DNA from: JAFARZ01 sp035651595
GTDB lineage: Bacteria > Actinomycetota > Actinomycetes > Streptosporangiales > Streptosporangiaceae
Length of the DNA stretch: 64,000 nt
Assembly: GCA_035651595.1 (NCBI GenBank)
Contig: DASRFJ010000360.1
Coordinates: 1 to 64,000, forward strand
Reading direction: 5' to 3'
The notes below the pieces were generated by a model, which was not told the origin of the DNA, searched no databases, and worked only from the letters and a program-made list of their open reading frames with translations. A program made the translations under genes and the position numbers. Every line of letters begins with the position of its first letter. Position 1 is the stretch's first letter. Below are positions 27,752 through 36,442 of this stretch, piece after piece.

Positions 27752-28437
27752 CTCCGTGTCGCGAGCGCCCAGGCGACGTCAGCGAGCTGGCGGGCCCGGT
27801 GCAGCTGGGCGCGCAGGTCGGTTCCGGTGGCCCGGTGCGCCAGGTCCACCTCGACCTCGGTTACCCGCATGCCCTTGCGCATCAGGTCGATGGTGAGGCC
27901 GGTCTCCACGCCGAAGCCCGGCGCCAGCGGCCGGGCCGCCTCGAACGCGGCCCTGGTCAGGCACCGCTGCCCGTTCAGCGGCTGGCGCGGGGTCCAGCCG
28001 GTCGCCCGGCGGATGCCGGCCCCGGACAAGCCGACGACCATGCCGTGGCCGCCTAGCTTGACGGTGGCGGTGAACACGGCGATCGTCATGTCCGCGGTCC
28101 CGGCCAGCACCGGCTCGGCCAGCGGTCCCGCCCGGCTGGCCGTATCGCCCAGGTCGGCATCCAGGAACAGCAGGTGCCGCGGCGTGTCCCGGTCCAGCAG
28201 CCGGATCGCCTCCGCGCCGGTTTCCATCGCCGCGCCCTTGCCGCGATTCCGGGTGTGTCGCATCACGGCGGCACCAGCCGCCCCGGCCCGGTCCGCGGTG
28301 GCATCCGTCGATCCGTCGTCCACAACCACGACAAGCCCGACCTTGGGCAGGCCGAGTGCCGCGGTGACGGTGGCCTGAATACGATCGGCCTCGTTCCGCG
28401 CGGGTATGACGACCGCGATCTCGCCCGCGTCTGGCAT
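27748..28437 (-). CDS. Family 2 glycosyltransferase
   Basis: 229 residues. IAVVIPARNEADRI is followed by the nucleotide-binding VVDDGSTDATAD and the metal-binding LFLDADLGD, then the acceptor region LNGQRCLTRAAFEAARPL. This is the dolichol-phosphate-mannose-synthase-like/GpgS-type GT2 class, soluble or peripheral. It overlaps the downstream mannosyltransferase by ATGA, so it may supply a donor or glucosyl precursor to it. The ATG at 28437 was chosen from homology; a longer start at 28500 would cover STAS-gene sequence. Confidence 0.85.
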   Translation of the reverse strand: MPDAGEIAVVIPARNEADRIQATVTAALGLPKVGLVVVVDDGSTDATADRAGAAGAAVMRHTRNRGKGAAMETGAEAIRLLDRDTPRHLLFLDADLGDTASRAGPLAEPVLAGTADMTIAVFTATVKLGGHGMVVGLSGAGIRRATGWTPRQPLNGQRCLTRAAFEAARPLAPGFGVETGLTIDLMRKGMRVTEVEVDLAHRATGTDLRAQLHRARQLADVAWALATRR

Positions 28438-28807
28438 GGGGTAGATCGTATAAGTTCTGCGGCACCGCTGGCTTGGTGCGGTTAAGGTCCGCCTCGTCAA
28501 CCAGGGTGAAAACCGAGTCGAGGCCGGTTACCTGAAGGATCTTGCGCACCGCTGGCTTCGGCGCCGCGATTTCCAGTTCGCCACCCCGCTCGCGCGCGCG
28601 GCGCAGGCAGGAGAGCAGCACATTCATCCCGGTCGAGTCGCAGAACTCGACGCCGGACATGTCAACCACCACCCTGGCGGGCTTGCCATCGGCGATCAGC
28701 GCCGCGAGCTCGCCATGCAGCCGCGGAGCGGTATAGAGGTCGATTTCTCCAGAAATGGTCACGATCGTGTGATCATCGTGAGATCGACTCGAGACATTAA
28801 GCTCCAC
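27779..28807 (-). CDS. STAS-domain anti-sigma factor antagonist with run-on frame
   Basis: Residues 1-110 (28478-28807) are a complete SpoIIAA/RsbV-like STAS domain: IVTISGEIDLYTAPRL, VVVDMSGVEFCDSTGMNVLL with the phosphorylatable Ser, then VRKILQVTGLDSVF. Family members stop at about residue 110-115. Here no stop occurs and the frame continues through the whole GT2 gene in another frame to 27779. A one-base shift in GGACCTTAACC (near 28483) would give TAA at the expected end. I consider only the STAS part functional; it acts with RsbW-like kinases such as that at 30147. Confidence 0.7.
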   Translation of the reverse strand: MELNVSSRSHDDHTIVTISGEIDLYTAPRLHGELAALIADGKPARVVVDMSGVEFCDSTGMNVLLSCLRRARERGGELEIAAPKPAVRKILQVTGLDSVFTLVDEADLNRTKPAVPQNLYDLPHARRGRDRGRHTRAERGRSYSGHRHRGTRPAQGRACRGCGRRIDGCHRGPGRGGWCRRDATHPESRQGRGDGNRRGGDPAAGPGHAAAPAVPGCRPGRYGQPGGTAGRAGAGRDRGHDDRRVHRHRQARRPRHGRRLVRGRHPPGDRLDPAPAAERAAVPDQGRVRGGPAAGAGLRRGDRPHHRPDAQGHAGNRGRGGPGAPGHRNRPARPAAPGPPAR

Positions 28808-28880
28808 GTGCGGAACCTTACCGTCTCAGGCGCTAAGAAGCCAGACCACTACGCTGAGTATGCAAATAGTTCATCGTTCG

Positions 28881-30092
28881 TTAGCTAGCGGCCGCCAGCA
28901 ACTCGATGGCAGGATCTCGCGCCACCGGGCAGCACATGCTGCGCGGTCCGCCCCGGCCGCCGCACAATTCGCTGGCCGGCACCCGGATGACCTCGATGCC
29001 GTTGTCCTCGAGCCTGGCGTTGGTTGTCACGTTGCGCTCGTGGGAGACCACGACCCGCGGCCGCAGCGCGAGCAGGTTGCCGGCATCGTCCCACTGTCCC
29101 CGGTCGGCCACGCCGGTCTCGATGACATGCAGCCGGTCCAGCCCGATCGCGTCCGCCATCGCCCCGAGAAAGGCCTGCGGGTGCGATACCCGCAGGCCCT
29201 CGCCGCGCGGCGTGATGGCCCGCGCGGTCAGCGAGTAGGCGGTGGCCGGGTGCATGAGCACGGTGCCGCTGTCCACCATCGTGCAGATGGTGTCAAGGCG
29301 CGTCGCGGCGGTTCCCTGACTTCGGTCGGTGTCCATGGCGACGGCCAGCACGGTATGCGCGAGCCCGGCGTCGAAGACCTGCCTGGCCAGCCGCTCCACG
29401 CCGGCCGCGTGGCCGTGACAGCCGACCGCGATCACTCCGGGGGCGGCCAGCAGCACGTCGCCGGCGTCCAGCGGCTCTAGTTCGGGCTGGTAGAGCATTT
29501 TGGTTCCGGCGAACAGCGGGTGGTGTCCGTAGATCACCGCCGCCAGCTGCGCCTCACGGCGCCGCCCCGGCGTGTCCAGGCTGGCCACCGCCACCCGGTC
29601 ACCGATCCAGGCACTGGAGTCGCGGGTGAACACCAGGTTCGCCAGCGGCTCGATGATGAAATCCCCGGGCGCGAGCAACTGGTAGACCGCGCCGTGCCCG
29701 GCGCGGAATTCAGCGACGGTAAGCCCGCAGATCAGCGCCGTGGTGAGCGCCTCGGGGCCGAGCCCGTCCAGGTGCCGGCGGACCTGCCCGGTCAGGTCGT
29801 CGCCCAGCATGACCGAGCTGAGCGCCGCCTCGATCGCGTCCCGCCGGGCCGGCGCGTATTCCAGCGCGTCCTGGAGCAATTCGGTCAGGTAGAGCACCTG
29901 GACGTCATGGTCGCGCAGCACCTGGGTGAACGCGTCGTGTTCCTGCCGCGCCCGGTCCGCCCACGGCATGCCAGCGAACAGCAGCCGCCCGCGGTCCCGC
30001 GGCGTGACCCGCCGCAATTCCGCACCAGGCCGATGCGCGATGACACTCCGTAGCCGGCCGATCTCGCTGTCCGCCCCGTGAAATCGTGACAT
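28881..30092 (-). CDS. arcA: Arginine deiminase homologue lacking catalytic Cys and His
   Basis: 403 residues, full family length, with the guanidino-modifying-enzyme fold landmarks FTRDSS (Asp158) and RLDTICTMVD (265-274), and a C-terminal GGRGGPRSMCCP (378-389). In characterised deiminases (Pseudomonas Asp166, His278, Asp280, Cys406) the corresponding motifs are His-Leu-Asp and His-Cys-Met-Thr-Cys. Here the His is Arg265 (CGC) and the nucleophile Cys is Ser385 (AGC). The substrate-contact EGGD and SER motifs are also altered (DAGD, GHA). It is therefore probably not an arginine deiminase in activity, unless Cys387 substitutes. There are no arcB/arcC neighbours. Confidence 0.8.
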   Translation of the reverse strand: MSRFHGADSEIGRLRSVIAHRPGAELRRVTPRDRGRLLFAGMPWADRARQEHDAFTQVLRDHDVQVLYLTELLQDALEYAPARRDAIEAALSSVMLGDDLTGQVRRHLDGLGPEALTTALICGLTVAEFRAGHGAVYQLLAPGDFIIEPLANLVFTRDSSAWIGDRVAVASLDTPGRRREAQLAAVIYGHHPLFAGTKMLYQPELEPLDAGDVLLAAPGVIAVGCHGHAAGVERLARQVFDAGLAHTVLAVAMDTDRSQGTAATRLDTICTMVDSGTVLMHPATAYSLTARAITPRGEGLRVSHPQAFLGAMADAIGLDRLHVIETGVADRGQWDDAGNLLALRPRVVVSHERNVTTNARLEDNGIEVIRVPASELCGGRGGPRSMCCPVARDPAIELLAAAS

Positions 30093-30146
30093 TGCCCATC
30101 CCCCGCCAACTACACCGGGCCACCCCCGTAACCCGGGCGAAACGTG

Positions 30147-30584
30147 CTAGCCGGACCCCGTAGCCGCCGCGGGCACGCCGACCGCGGTCAGCTCCGGACA
30201 GGGAATCTCCGCCCACACGGTGGTTCCCTCGTCGTCACACCGAGTGCCCCAGTGCCGGGACAGCCTGGCCACGATCCGCAGACCACGGCCGCCGGTAGTG
30301 GACTGGCTCAGCTCACCAAGCTCGGGAAGGGTAAGGCCCCCGCCGTCCTTCACCGAGATCCGCACCGCTCCGGCGCTAAGGTGCCAGGCGACCCGGATGG
30401 TCGCTCCAGGTAGCGGGCGGGCGTGTCGCAACGCGTTGCTGAGTAGCTCGCTGATCACGACCGCCGCGTCGGCTACCGCCGATTCGTAGATACCCGCCGC
30501 TACCAGGTCAGACACCAGACGACGCCGGGCAACGCTGGCGCTAGAGGCGGCGAACGGGAGCTGTAGCACGCTCGACGTAGTCAC
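30147..30584 (-). CDS. RsbW-like anti-sigma factor / ATP-binding protein
   Basis: 145 residues with the HATPase_c_2 fold of anti-sigma serine kinases. The N box is VVISELLSNALRHA. A G1-like VKDGGG and G2-like TTGGRGLRIVARLSRHWG follow. In actinomycetes such proteins regulate sigma factors together with STAS antagonists; a STAS gene lies 1.3 kb away. The GTG at 30584 overlaps its ribosome site, so the downstream GTG at 30569 (GGGAGG 14 bases upstream) is a possible alternative. Confidence 0.82.
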   Translation of the reverse strand: MTTSSVLQLPFAASSASVARRRLVSDLVAAGIYESAVADAAVVISELLSNALRHARPLPGATIRVAWHLSAGAVRISVKDGGGLTLPELGELSQSTTGGRGLRIVARLSRHWGTRCDDEGTTVWAEIPCPELTAVGVPAAATGSG

Positions 30585-30740
30585 CTCCCTGCTCAGCTAG
30601 CCTCACGGACCCGCTACGAGCGGAAATGCCCCGTGCACGTGCCCCGGAAACACGCGAAGCGGATAGATATCTGCACTAGCCCCGCCACGGGCACGGTCGC
30701 GGGCACGGTAACGTCTCTCCGTGAGCGTTGTGAGTTGCCC

Positions 30741-31793
30741 ATGAAACAGCGAGCGCGGGACCAAGGCGGCCCGGGCACGCTGACTGATGACCTGGAACCC
30801 CCGGATATTTCGCCCGAGTCTGTCTCGGACGTTCCGCTGGCCGAGCTTGCCGCCGAATACAAGCTCCGGCCAAGTGCCGCGCGGCCGGGTGTATTCAAGT
30901 ACGCCGCCCAGCTATGGGACCGGCGGCACTTCATCATGGGCTTCGCCACGGCCCGCAACGTCGCGATGTACACCGAAGCGCGGCTCGGCCAGCTCTGGCA
31001 GGTGCTCACCCCGCTGCTGAACGCCGCCGTTTACTACCTGATCTTCGGCAAGATCCTGGACACGAGCCGCGGCGTGCCGAACTTCATCGCGTTCCTGATC
31101 ACCGGCATCTTCATCTGGAACTTCACCCAGCGCTCGTTCATCACGGCCTCCCGGGTGATGCCGGACAGCCTGCCGCTGATCCGGGCGCTGCCGTTCCCGC
31201 GCGCCTGCCTGCCGATCGGCTACGTGATCATCGAACTCCAGCAGCTCGTCATGTCGATGATCATCTTGATTGCCATCGTGCTCGGCACCCGCGAGCCGCT
31301 GACCTGGTACTGGCTGCTCGTCATCCCCGCGCTGGTGCTCCAGGGCGTGTTCAACGCAGGCATGGCCCTGTTCCTCGCCAGGCTCGGCGCCGGCGCGGAC
31401 GACTTCGGCCAGCTGATGCCGTTCCTGGTCCGGACCTGGATGTACACCTCCGGCGTGATGTTCAGCATCGAGACGGTGTCCTCGCTGCGCAACCACCCGA
31501 CGCTCACCTACCTGCTCCAGATCAACCCCGCGGCGGTCTATATCAGCCTGGCGCGCAACGCCATCCTCGCCTCGCAGCGGGCGGCGTGGCCGGGCAGCAA
31601 GCCGTACAACCCGAACCTGTGCCACGCGTTCCACGCGGCGTCCAAAGGCAAGGCGCTGCTCGACAGCGCGTACTGCCACGGCACGGTCTCGATGAACGGC
31701 CTGTGGCTGTGGGGAGCGGGCTGGGCGATTCTCGCCATGGTGGTCGGTTTCGTGTTCTTCTGGCAGGCGGAAACGAGGTACGGCCGTGGCTGA
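30741..31793 (+). CDS. Polysaccharide/teichoic-acid ABC exporter permease (TagG/Wzm-like)
   Basis: 350 residues. A roughly 80-residue cytoplasmic N-terminus is followed by six membrane helices in the ABC2 arrangement, with LGQLWQVLTPLLNAAVYYLIFG after the first amphipathic helix. It forms the pore of an undecaprenyl-linked glycan exporter. It is followed by the ATPase gene with an 8-nt overlap. The start at 30741 (ATG) is preferred over earlier in-frame codons that extend into the promoter region. Confidence 0.88.
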   Translation: MKQRARDQGGPGTLTDDLEPPDISPESVSDVPLAELAAEYKLRPSAARPGVFKYAAQLWDRRHFIMGFATARNVAMYTEARLGQLWQVLTPLLNAAVYYLIFGKILDTSRGVPNFIAFLITGIFIWNFTQRSFITASRVMPDSLPLIRALPFPRACLPIGYVIIELQQLVMSMIILIAIVLGTREPLTWYWLLVIPALVLQGVFNAGMALFLARLGAGADDFGQLMPFLVRTWMYTSGVMFSIETVSSLRNHPTLTYLLQINPAAVYISLARNAILASQRAAWPGSKPYNPNLCHAFHAASKGKALLDSAYCHGTVSMNGLWLWGAGWAILAMVVGFVFFWQAETRYGRG

Positions 31794-32598
31794 GGTCGGC
31801 AACCCCACGGTGGTCGTCGACGACCTGCACGTGGTGTACCGGGTCTACGGTGCTGGCGGCGACAAAGGCACCGCGGCGACCGCGCTGATGCGCGTGCTCA
31901 AGCGCCAGCGCCGCCCGTCGGTGCGCGAGGTGCACGCGATCCGCGGCGTCTCGTTCGTGGTCAATCACGGCGACGCGATCGGCATCATCGGCCGCAACGG
32001 GTCGGGCAAGTCGACCCTGCTCCAGGCGATCGCCGGCCTGCTGCCGCCGGAGCAGGGCTGCGTGTACACCAGCGGCCAGGCCGCGCTGCTCGGCGTCAAC
32101 GCCGCGCTGCTCGACGATCTGACCGGCGAGCGCAACGTGGTGCTCGGCTGCCTGGCCATGGGCATGACCCCGCAGCAGGTCAAGGACCGGTTCCAGTCGA
32201 TCGTGGACTTCTCCGGTGTCGGCAACTTCATCGACTATCCGATGCGGACCTACTCGACCGGCATGGCCCAGCGGCTGCGCTTCTCCATCGCGTCCGCGAA
32301 GAGCCACGAGATCCTGATGATCGACGAGGCGCTGGCCACAGGCGACGCGAACTTCCGGGCCAAAAGCCACGACCGGATCATGGAGTTGCGCGGCGAGGCC
32401 GGCACCGTGTTCCTGGTGGCGCACAACCTCGCCGAGATCGAGGCGAGCTGCAACCGCGTCATCTGGCTGGAGAAGGGCAAGATCATGATGCAGGGCACCG
32501 ACGTGCCCGCGATCGTCGACGAGTACCTGAAAGCCACCGGCGGCGAACCCCGCAAACGCGACAACCCCCCCCAGCCCGACCGCACCGCCGACAACTAG
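31786..32598 (+). CDS. Polysaccharide/teichoic-acid ABC exporter ATPase (TagH/Wzt-like)
   Basis: 270 residues. Walker A IIGRNGSGKSTLL (about 66-78), signature YSTGMAQRLRFSIA, Walker B EILMIDEALATGD and the H-loop VAHN are all present. The TagH/Wzt group is recognised by the N-terminal HAIRGVSFVVNHGD. There is no C-terminal carbohydrate-binding extension, so substrate choice lies elsewhere. It pairs with the permease and is followed by a strong palindromic terminator. Confidence 0.92.
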   Translation: MAEVGNPTVVVDDLHVVYRVYGAGGDKGTAATALMRVLKRQRRPSVREVHAIRGVSFVVNHGDAIGIIGRNGSGKSTLLQAIAGLLPPEQGCVYTSGQAALLGVNAALLDDLTGERNVVLGCLAMGMTPQQVKDRFQSIVDFSGVGNFIDYPMRTYSTGMAQRLRFSIASAKSHEILMIDEALATGDANFRAKSHDRIMELRGEAGTVFLVAHNLAEIEASCNRVIWLEKGKIMMQGTDVPAIVDEYLKATGGEPRKRDNPPQPDRTADN

Positions 32599-32724
32599 CC
32601 CCCGCGCACCCGTCCGCCTCCCTCGCGCCCGCGCCGCCTTTCCTCGCGGGACATATCCGACATGTCCCGCTATCCGGCCGCATCACGCCGCGCTCCCATG
32701 TGAGAAAAAGTGCTTCATGTTGGG

Positions 32725-32748
32725 AAAGGCGCCAGATCTGGCGCCTTT
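32725..32748. terminator. Rho-independent-like terminator
   Basis: A perfect 24-bp palindrome AAAGGCGCCAGATCTGGCGCC-TTT ending in TTTTC lies 130 bp after the ABC ATPase stop. The T-run on both strands makes it usable in either direction. Confidence 0.8.
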
Positions 32749-33090
32749 TCTACCGCGAAGCCCTTTTCTAACACATAAGGATTCTCACACGCCTCACTAA
32801 CCCCACGGGTAACACCACGCGCAGGTCCGAGCGCCGCTCGCCAGCTCCCACGTCCCGCGACCCACTCCCACCGAGGGGGCTGTGAGGTAGATGTGGCGCT
32901 TCGGGCACATGTGACTAGTGCGACCATGCGGGGACGCGCACGGTGGCGGGTGTCGCGCAGGCTCGGGGCGGCGCGGGAAGCGGAGGGCGGGGCGGCGCGC
33001 GCGGCGGGGGGGCAGCGCGGCGCACGGGCGTGGTTAGGCAGGGCGCGGGGGCGGGGTGCGCACGACAGGGGCGGCGCGCGTGGCGCAGGC
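32749..33090. other. Gene-free gap with extreme G-rich strand asymmetry
   Basis: No coding region is supported here. From 32930 to 33090 the + strand is built almost entirely of G runs broken by C or A (for example GGCGGGGGGGCAG and GCGGGGGCGGGG), continuing into the 3' end of the histidine-kinase gene. Several runs of four or more G within short distance could form G-quadruplexes in the + strand. The apparent long + frame across this stretch is the antisense of the two following minus-strand genes. Confidence 0.5.
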
Positions 33091-34953
33091 TTAGGCGGGG
33101 CGGAGGCGGAGGCGGAGGGTGGTGCCGCCGGCGGGGCGGGGGCGGGCGGTTACTTCGCCGTGCTGGGCTTGCGCCAGGCGGCGCACGATGAACAGGCCGA
33201 TGCCGACTCCGCCGAAGCGGCGGCGGTCGCCGGTCTCGCCTTGCACGAAGCGGTCGAAGATGCGCTCGAGGTCGGCGGTGGCGATGCCGATGCCTTCGTC
33301 GTCGACGGTGACCTCGATCCACGGGCCGTGCACGCGCGCCCGGATGTGCACGGTGCCGCCGTCCGGCGAGTATTTGATCGCGTTCTCCAGCAGCTGGCCG
33401 ATGATGATGTCGGTCGCCATCGTGTCGCCGTGCGCCGCGGGCAGGTCCGCGGGGATGTCCGCGACCACCGTGTGCTTGTCGGACAGCGGCTGGAACGAGT
33501 TCGCCGCGCCGCGCAGCACGCCCGCGAGGTCGAACGGCCCGTTGCTTACGGGCAGCTGGTCCGCCCCGGCCCGCGCGCCGAGCAGCAGCTGCTCGACCAG
33601 CCGGCCGAGCGAGCCGGCCCGCTCGGCGATCGTCCGCACCGCGGCACGCCGGTCCTCGTCGGGCAGCTGATCCCAGCGGCTGGCCAGCGTGCTGGCGAAG
33701 CCTTGCACGACGGTGATCGGGGTACGCAGCTCATGGCTGGTCGTGGCCAGGAACAGGTCTTTGGCCTCCTCGAGCTCCTTGGCCGCGGTGATGTCGCGGA
33801 AGTCGATGACGAGCTCGCCCTCATCAGCGAGTGCGGTGCACAGGACGTCGAGCCACCTGCCGTTCGGCAGCTTGTGCGCGAGGGTTGCGCCCGGTTCTGG
33901 CAGCGGGAACGGAAGCTCCTTGCTGAGGACCTCGGACGCCGGGATGCCGGTGATCCGGTGCGCGGCCGGGTTCCACTCGCGGACCATCCCGCTGCTGTCG
34001 AGCACCGCGATGCCGTCCGCGCTGCCGTCGATCACCGCGCGCTCGTGCGCTCGCTGCCGGACCACTTCCTCGAACGCCATCGCGTTGGTCAGCGCCACCC
34101 CGGCGTGTCCGGCCAGCAGTTCGAGCAGCTCCAGCTCGACGTGGCTCAGCTTGCGCCGGGAGAACAGCGCGTACAGCGCACCGTACGGCTTGCCGGCGAC
34201 GTGCGACAGGCTCAGCGCGATCGTGTGCAGGCCCGGCAGCGCGGACCAGATCAGGTCGTCGAAACCGCCCGACTCGGCGGTGGCCATCATCACCGTCTTA
34301 CCGGACGCCATCAGCTCGCCGACCAGGCTCCGGGACAGCGTCGCCACCCGGCCGCGCAGCCGGGCCGGCAGGCCCGCGGTGCTCACCAGCCGGAGCATGT
34401 CGTCCTCGATCAGCACGAACCCGCCGGCGTCGGCCCCGGTCAGCTCGCGCAGCGAAGCCGCGATCCGGTCGAGCACGGACTCCAGGTCGAGCTGGGCGTT
34501 CATGTCGGCCACCACGTCGCCGAGCCGCCGGACCACCCTGGCCCGTTCGGCCATGTAGTGCCTGGCCACGTCGTCCTCGCCGACCTCGTGACAGACGTTC
34601 ACCCAGCCGGTTACATCACCGGTCCCACCTCCAGCAGGCACGGTGATAAGCGCGCTGGTGTCGATCCGCACGTCGATCAGCGTGTTGTCCTTGCGGACCC
34701 GGCGGGTCGCGAACGAGATCTGCCCGCCGCCGCGCACCCGCTCGAGGACGGCGTTGTGCTCGGCCTTCAGCTCTTCGGGGATGATGTGCGGCTCGAAGCC
34801 CACGACCTCGGCGGACGTCCAGCCGAACATCCGCTCCGCGGCCGGATTCCACAGCATCACCGTGCGGTCCGTGCCGAACGCCACGATCGCGTCCGCCGCG
34901 CACTCTACGACGGTGCGCGCGGTTGCGTCGGCCAGGCTCGTCACATCAAACAT
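33091..34953 (-). CDS. PAS-GAF-PAS sensor histidine kinase
   Basis: 620 residues. PAS1 (about 10-120; AFGTDRTVMLWNPAAERMFGW), GAF (about 150-300), PAS2 (about 310-400) and HisKA with the phospho-His in LATTSHELRTPITVVQGFA (about 408) come in order. The HATPase has LLENAIKYSPDGG, VDDEGIGI and FGGVGIGLFIVRRLAQA. No membrane segment is visible, so it is a soluble sensor, possibly redox- or ligand-sensing through GAF/PAS. There is no response-regulator neighbour; an orphan kinase is typical for actinomycetes. Confidence 0.9.
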   Translation of the reverse strand: MFDVTSLADATARTVVECAADAIVAFGTDRTVMLWNPAAERMFGWTSAEVVGFEPHIIPEELKAEHNAVLERVRGGGQISFATRRVRKDNTLIDVRIDTSALITVPAGGGTGDVTGWVNVCHEVGEDDVARHYMAERARVVRRLGDVVADMNAQLDLESVLDRIAASLRELTGADAGGFVLIEDDMLRLVSTAGLPARLRGRVATLSRSLVGELMASGKTVMMATAESGGFDDLIWSALPGLHTIALSLSHVAGKPYGALYALFSRRKLSHVELELLELLAGHAGVALTNAMAFEEVVRQRAHERAVIDGSADGIAVLDSSGMVREWNPAAHRITGIPASEVLSKELPFPLPEPGATLAHKLPNGRWLDVLCTALADEGELVIDFRDITAAKELEEAKDLFLATTSHELRTPITVVQGFASTLASRWDQLPDEDRRAAVRTIAERAGSLGRLVEQLLLGARAGADQLPVSNGPFDLAGVLRGAANSFQPLSDKHTVVADIPADLPAAHGDTMATDIIIGQLLENAIKYSPDGGTVHIRARVHGPWIEVTVDDEGIGIATADLERIFDRFVQGETGDRRRFGGVGIGLFIVRRLAQAQHGEVTARPRPAGGTTLRLRLRPA

Positions 34954-34971
34954 CGTGCCACGTCAGGCTGT

Positions 34972-36321
34972 TCAACGGGCGAAGAGCACGCCAGGATTCA
35001 GCAGGCCTGCCGGGTCCAGGCCGGACTTAATGGCGCGCATCGCCGCGATCTCGGCGGGGGTCCGGGACAGGTGCAGCACCGCCGCCTTGGCCCGGCCGAT
35101 GCCGTGCTCCGCCGATATCGTCCCGCCGTGCGCCGCCGCCAGCGCCAGCACGGCGTCATCGACCGCGTCGTCTTCCGGCGACGGGCCGAGCACGTTCACG
35201 TGCAGGTTGCCCGCCGCGATGTGGCCGAACACGATCGCCCTCGCGTCGAAACGGGCCACTACCTCGGAAAGCTCGGCGCGGAACCCGGCGAGCCGCGACA
35301 CCGGCATCGCGACGTCGAGCTTGTGCGGGATGCCGGCCGCGCTGATCGATTCGGTGTGGCGTTCCCGGTAGGCCCACAATGCCGCCCGCGCCGGGCCATC
35401 CATCGCTACCGAGGCATCAGTTATCAGAGGAAGCTCCGAGAGTCGTTCGGAGAAATCTTCCGAGCCGGTGATGTCGACCAGCAGGTACGCGGGGTAGGCG
35501 GCGGCAAGCGGCGCGGGCAGGCCGGTGTGCGCCCGCACCAGCGCCAGGCCGGCCGCCTCGAAGTACTCGGCGGCGCGGATGCCCGGGACGAGCGCGCGGA
35601 CCTCGGCCTGGAGCGCGGCAGCGGTCTCGATCGAGGGCAGGCCGGCCAGCAGCGTGAGCTGGACCGGCTCGGGCCGGTGCAGCCGGAGCCGCGCCGCGGT
35701 GACGATGCCCAGCGTGCCCTCGCTGCCGGCCAGCAGCTGGGCCAGTTCGTAGCCGGTGTTGTCGGACGCGATGCCGCCCAGCCGGCTGATCACGCTGCCG
35801 TCGGCGAGCACCGCCTCCACGCCGAGCAGCTGGGCGCGGGTGTGGCCGTACCTGATCGTCTGGATGCCGCCGGCGTTGGTGGCGATCGTGCCGCCGACCG
35901 TGGCCGAGTCGCGGGCCGCGAGGTCGACGCCGTACGTCAGCCCGGCCGCCGCGGCGTGTGCGCGCAGCGCGGCGATCGTGACCCCAGCTCCGGCCGTGAC
36001 CTGCGAGGCCAGTGTGTCCACCGGGTCCAGACGGCGCAGCCGCCGCAGCGAGATCAGCACCGACTTCTCGTCCGCCGGGACTCCGCCACCGACCAGTCCG
36101 GTGTTTCCGCCCTGCGGGACCACCGGGATGTCGCGGCGGGCACAGGCCCGCACCACGGCGGCCACCTCGTCCGTGCTGCCGGGGCGAATCACGCAGCGGG
36201 CCTGGCCGCGGAACCGTCGCGTCCAGTCCGTCGTGTACCCGTCAGTCACATCGGGGTCGGTGAGCACGTGGTCCGAGCCCACGATCGCGCCCAGCTCCGC
36301 CAGCAAGTCCTCCATAGGCAC
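34972..36321 (-). CDS. FAD-linked glycolate/D-lactate oxidase-type dehydrogenase
   Basis: About 447-449 residues. The FAD_binding_4 (PCMH) domain has VVPQGGNTGLVGG and DSATVGGTIATNAGGIQTIRYG. The C-terminal FAD-oxidase cap carries FGHIAAGNLHVNV and GTISAEHGIGRAK, with the conserved His and Glu-His of the active site. It oxidises a 2-hydroxy acid; the actual substrate is unknown. The start is either GTG 36321 or ATG 36315, two codons apart; the latter has a better GGGTGA spacing. Confidence 0.87.
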   Translation of the reverse strand: MPMEDLLAELGAIVGSDHVLTDPDVTDGYTTDWTRRFRGQARCVIRPGSTDEVAAVVRACARRDIPVVPQGGNTGLVGGGVPADEKSVLISLRRLRRLDPVDTLASQVTAGAGVTIAALRAHAAAAGLTYGVDLAARDSATVGGTIATNAGGIQTIRYGHTRAQLLGVEAVLADGSVISRLGGIASDNTGYELAQLLAGSEGTLGIVTAARLRLHRPEPVQLTLLAGLPSIETAAALQAEVRALVPGIRAAEYFEAAGLALVRAHTGLPAPLAAAYPAYLLVDITGSEDFSERLSELPLITDASVAMDGPARAALWAYRERHTESISAAGIPHKLDVAMPVSRLAGFRAELSEVVARFDARAIVFGHIAAGNLHVNVLGPSPEDDAVDDAVLALAAAHGGTISAEHGIGRAKAAVLHLSRTPAEIAAMRAIKSGLDPAGLLNPGVLFAR

Positions 36322-36442
36322 TCACCCTAAGGCCCCATGCTGGCTTATAGTTCGTGCAAGGAATGTGAGTAAGGCGCGCCTTCCAGGGCATCCATGAGCG
36401 TATGGCTGTCAAGGAAACGCGCCAGCGCTAGGACGCGGACCT

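Noticed and set aside
32893..36330. A 1145-codon + strand frame
   Set aside because: It is the antisense of the histidine kinase and the FAD oxidase, both of which have full family motifs; the + frame is Arg/Gly/His/Val-rich without any domain.
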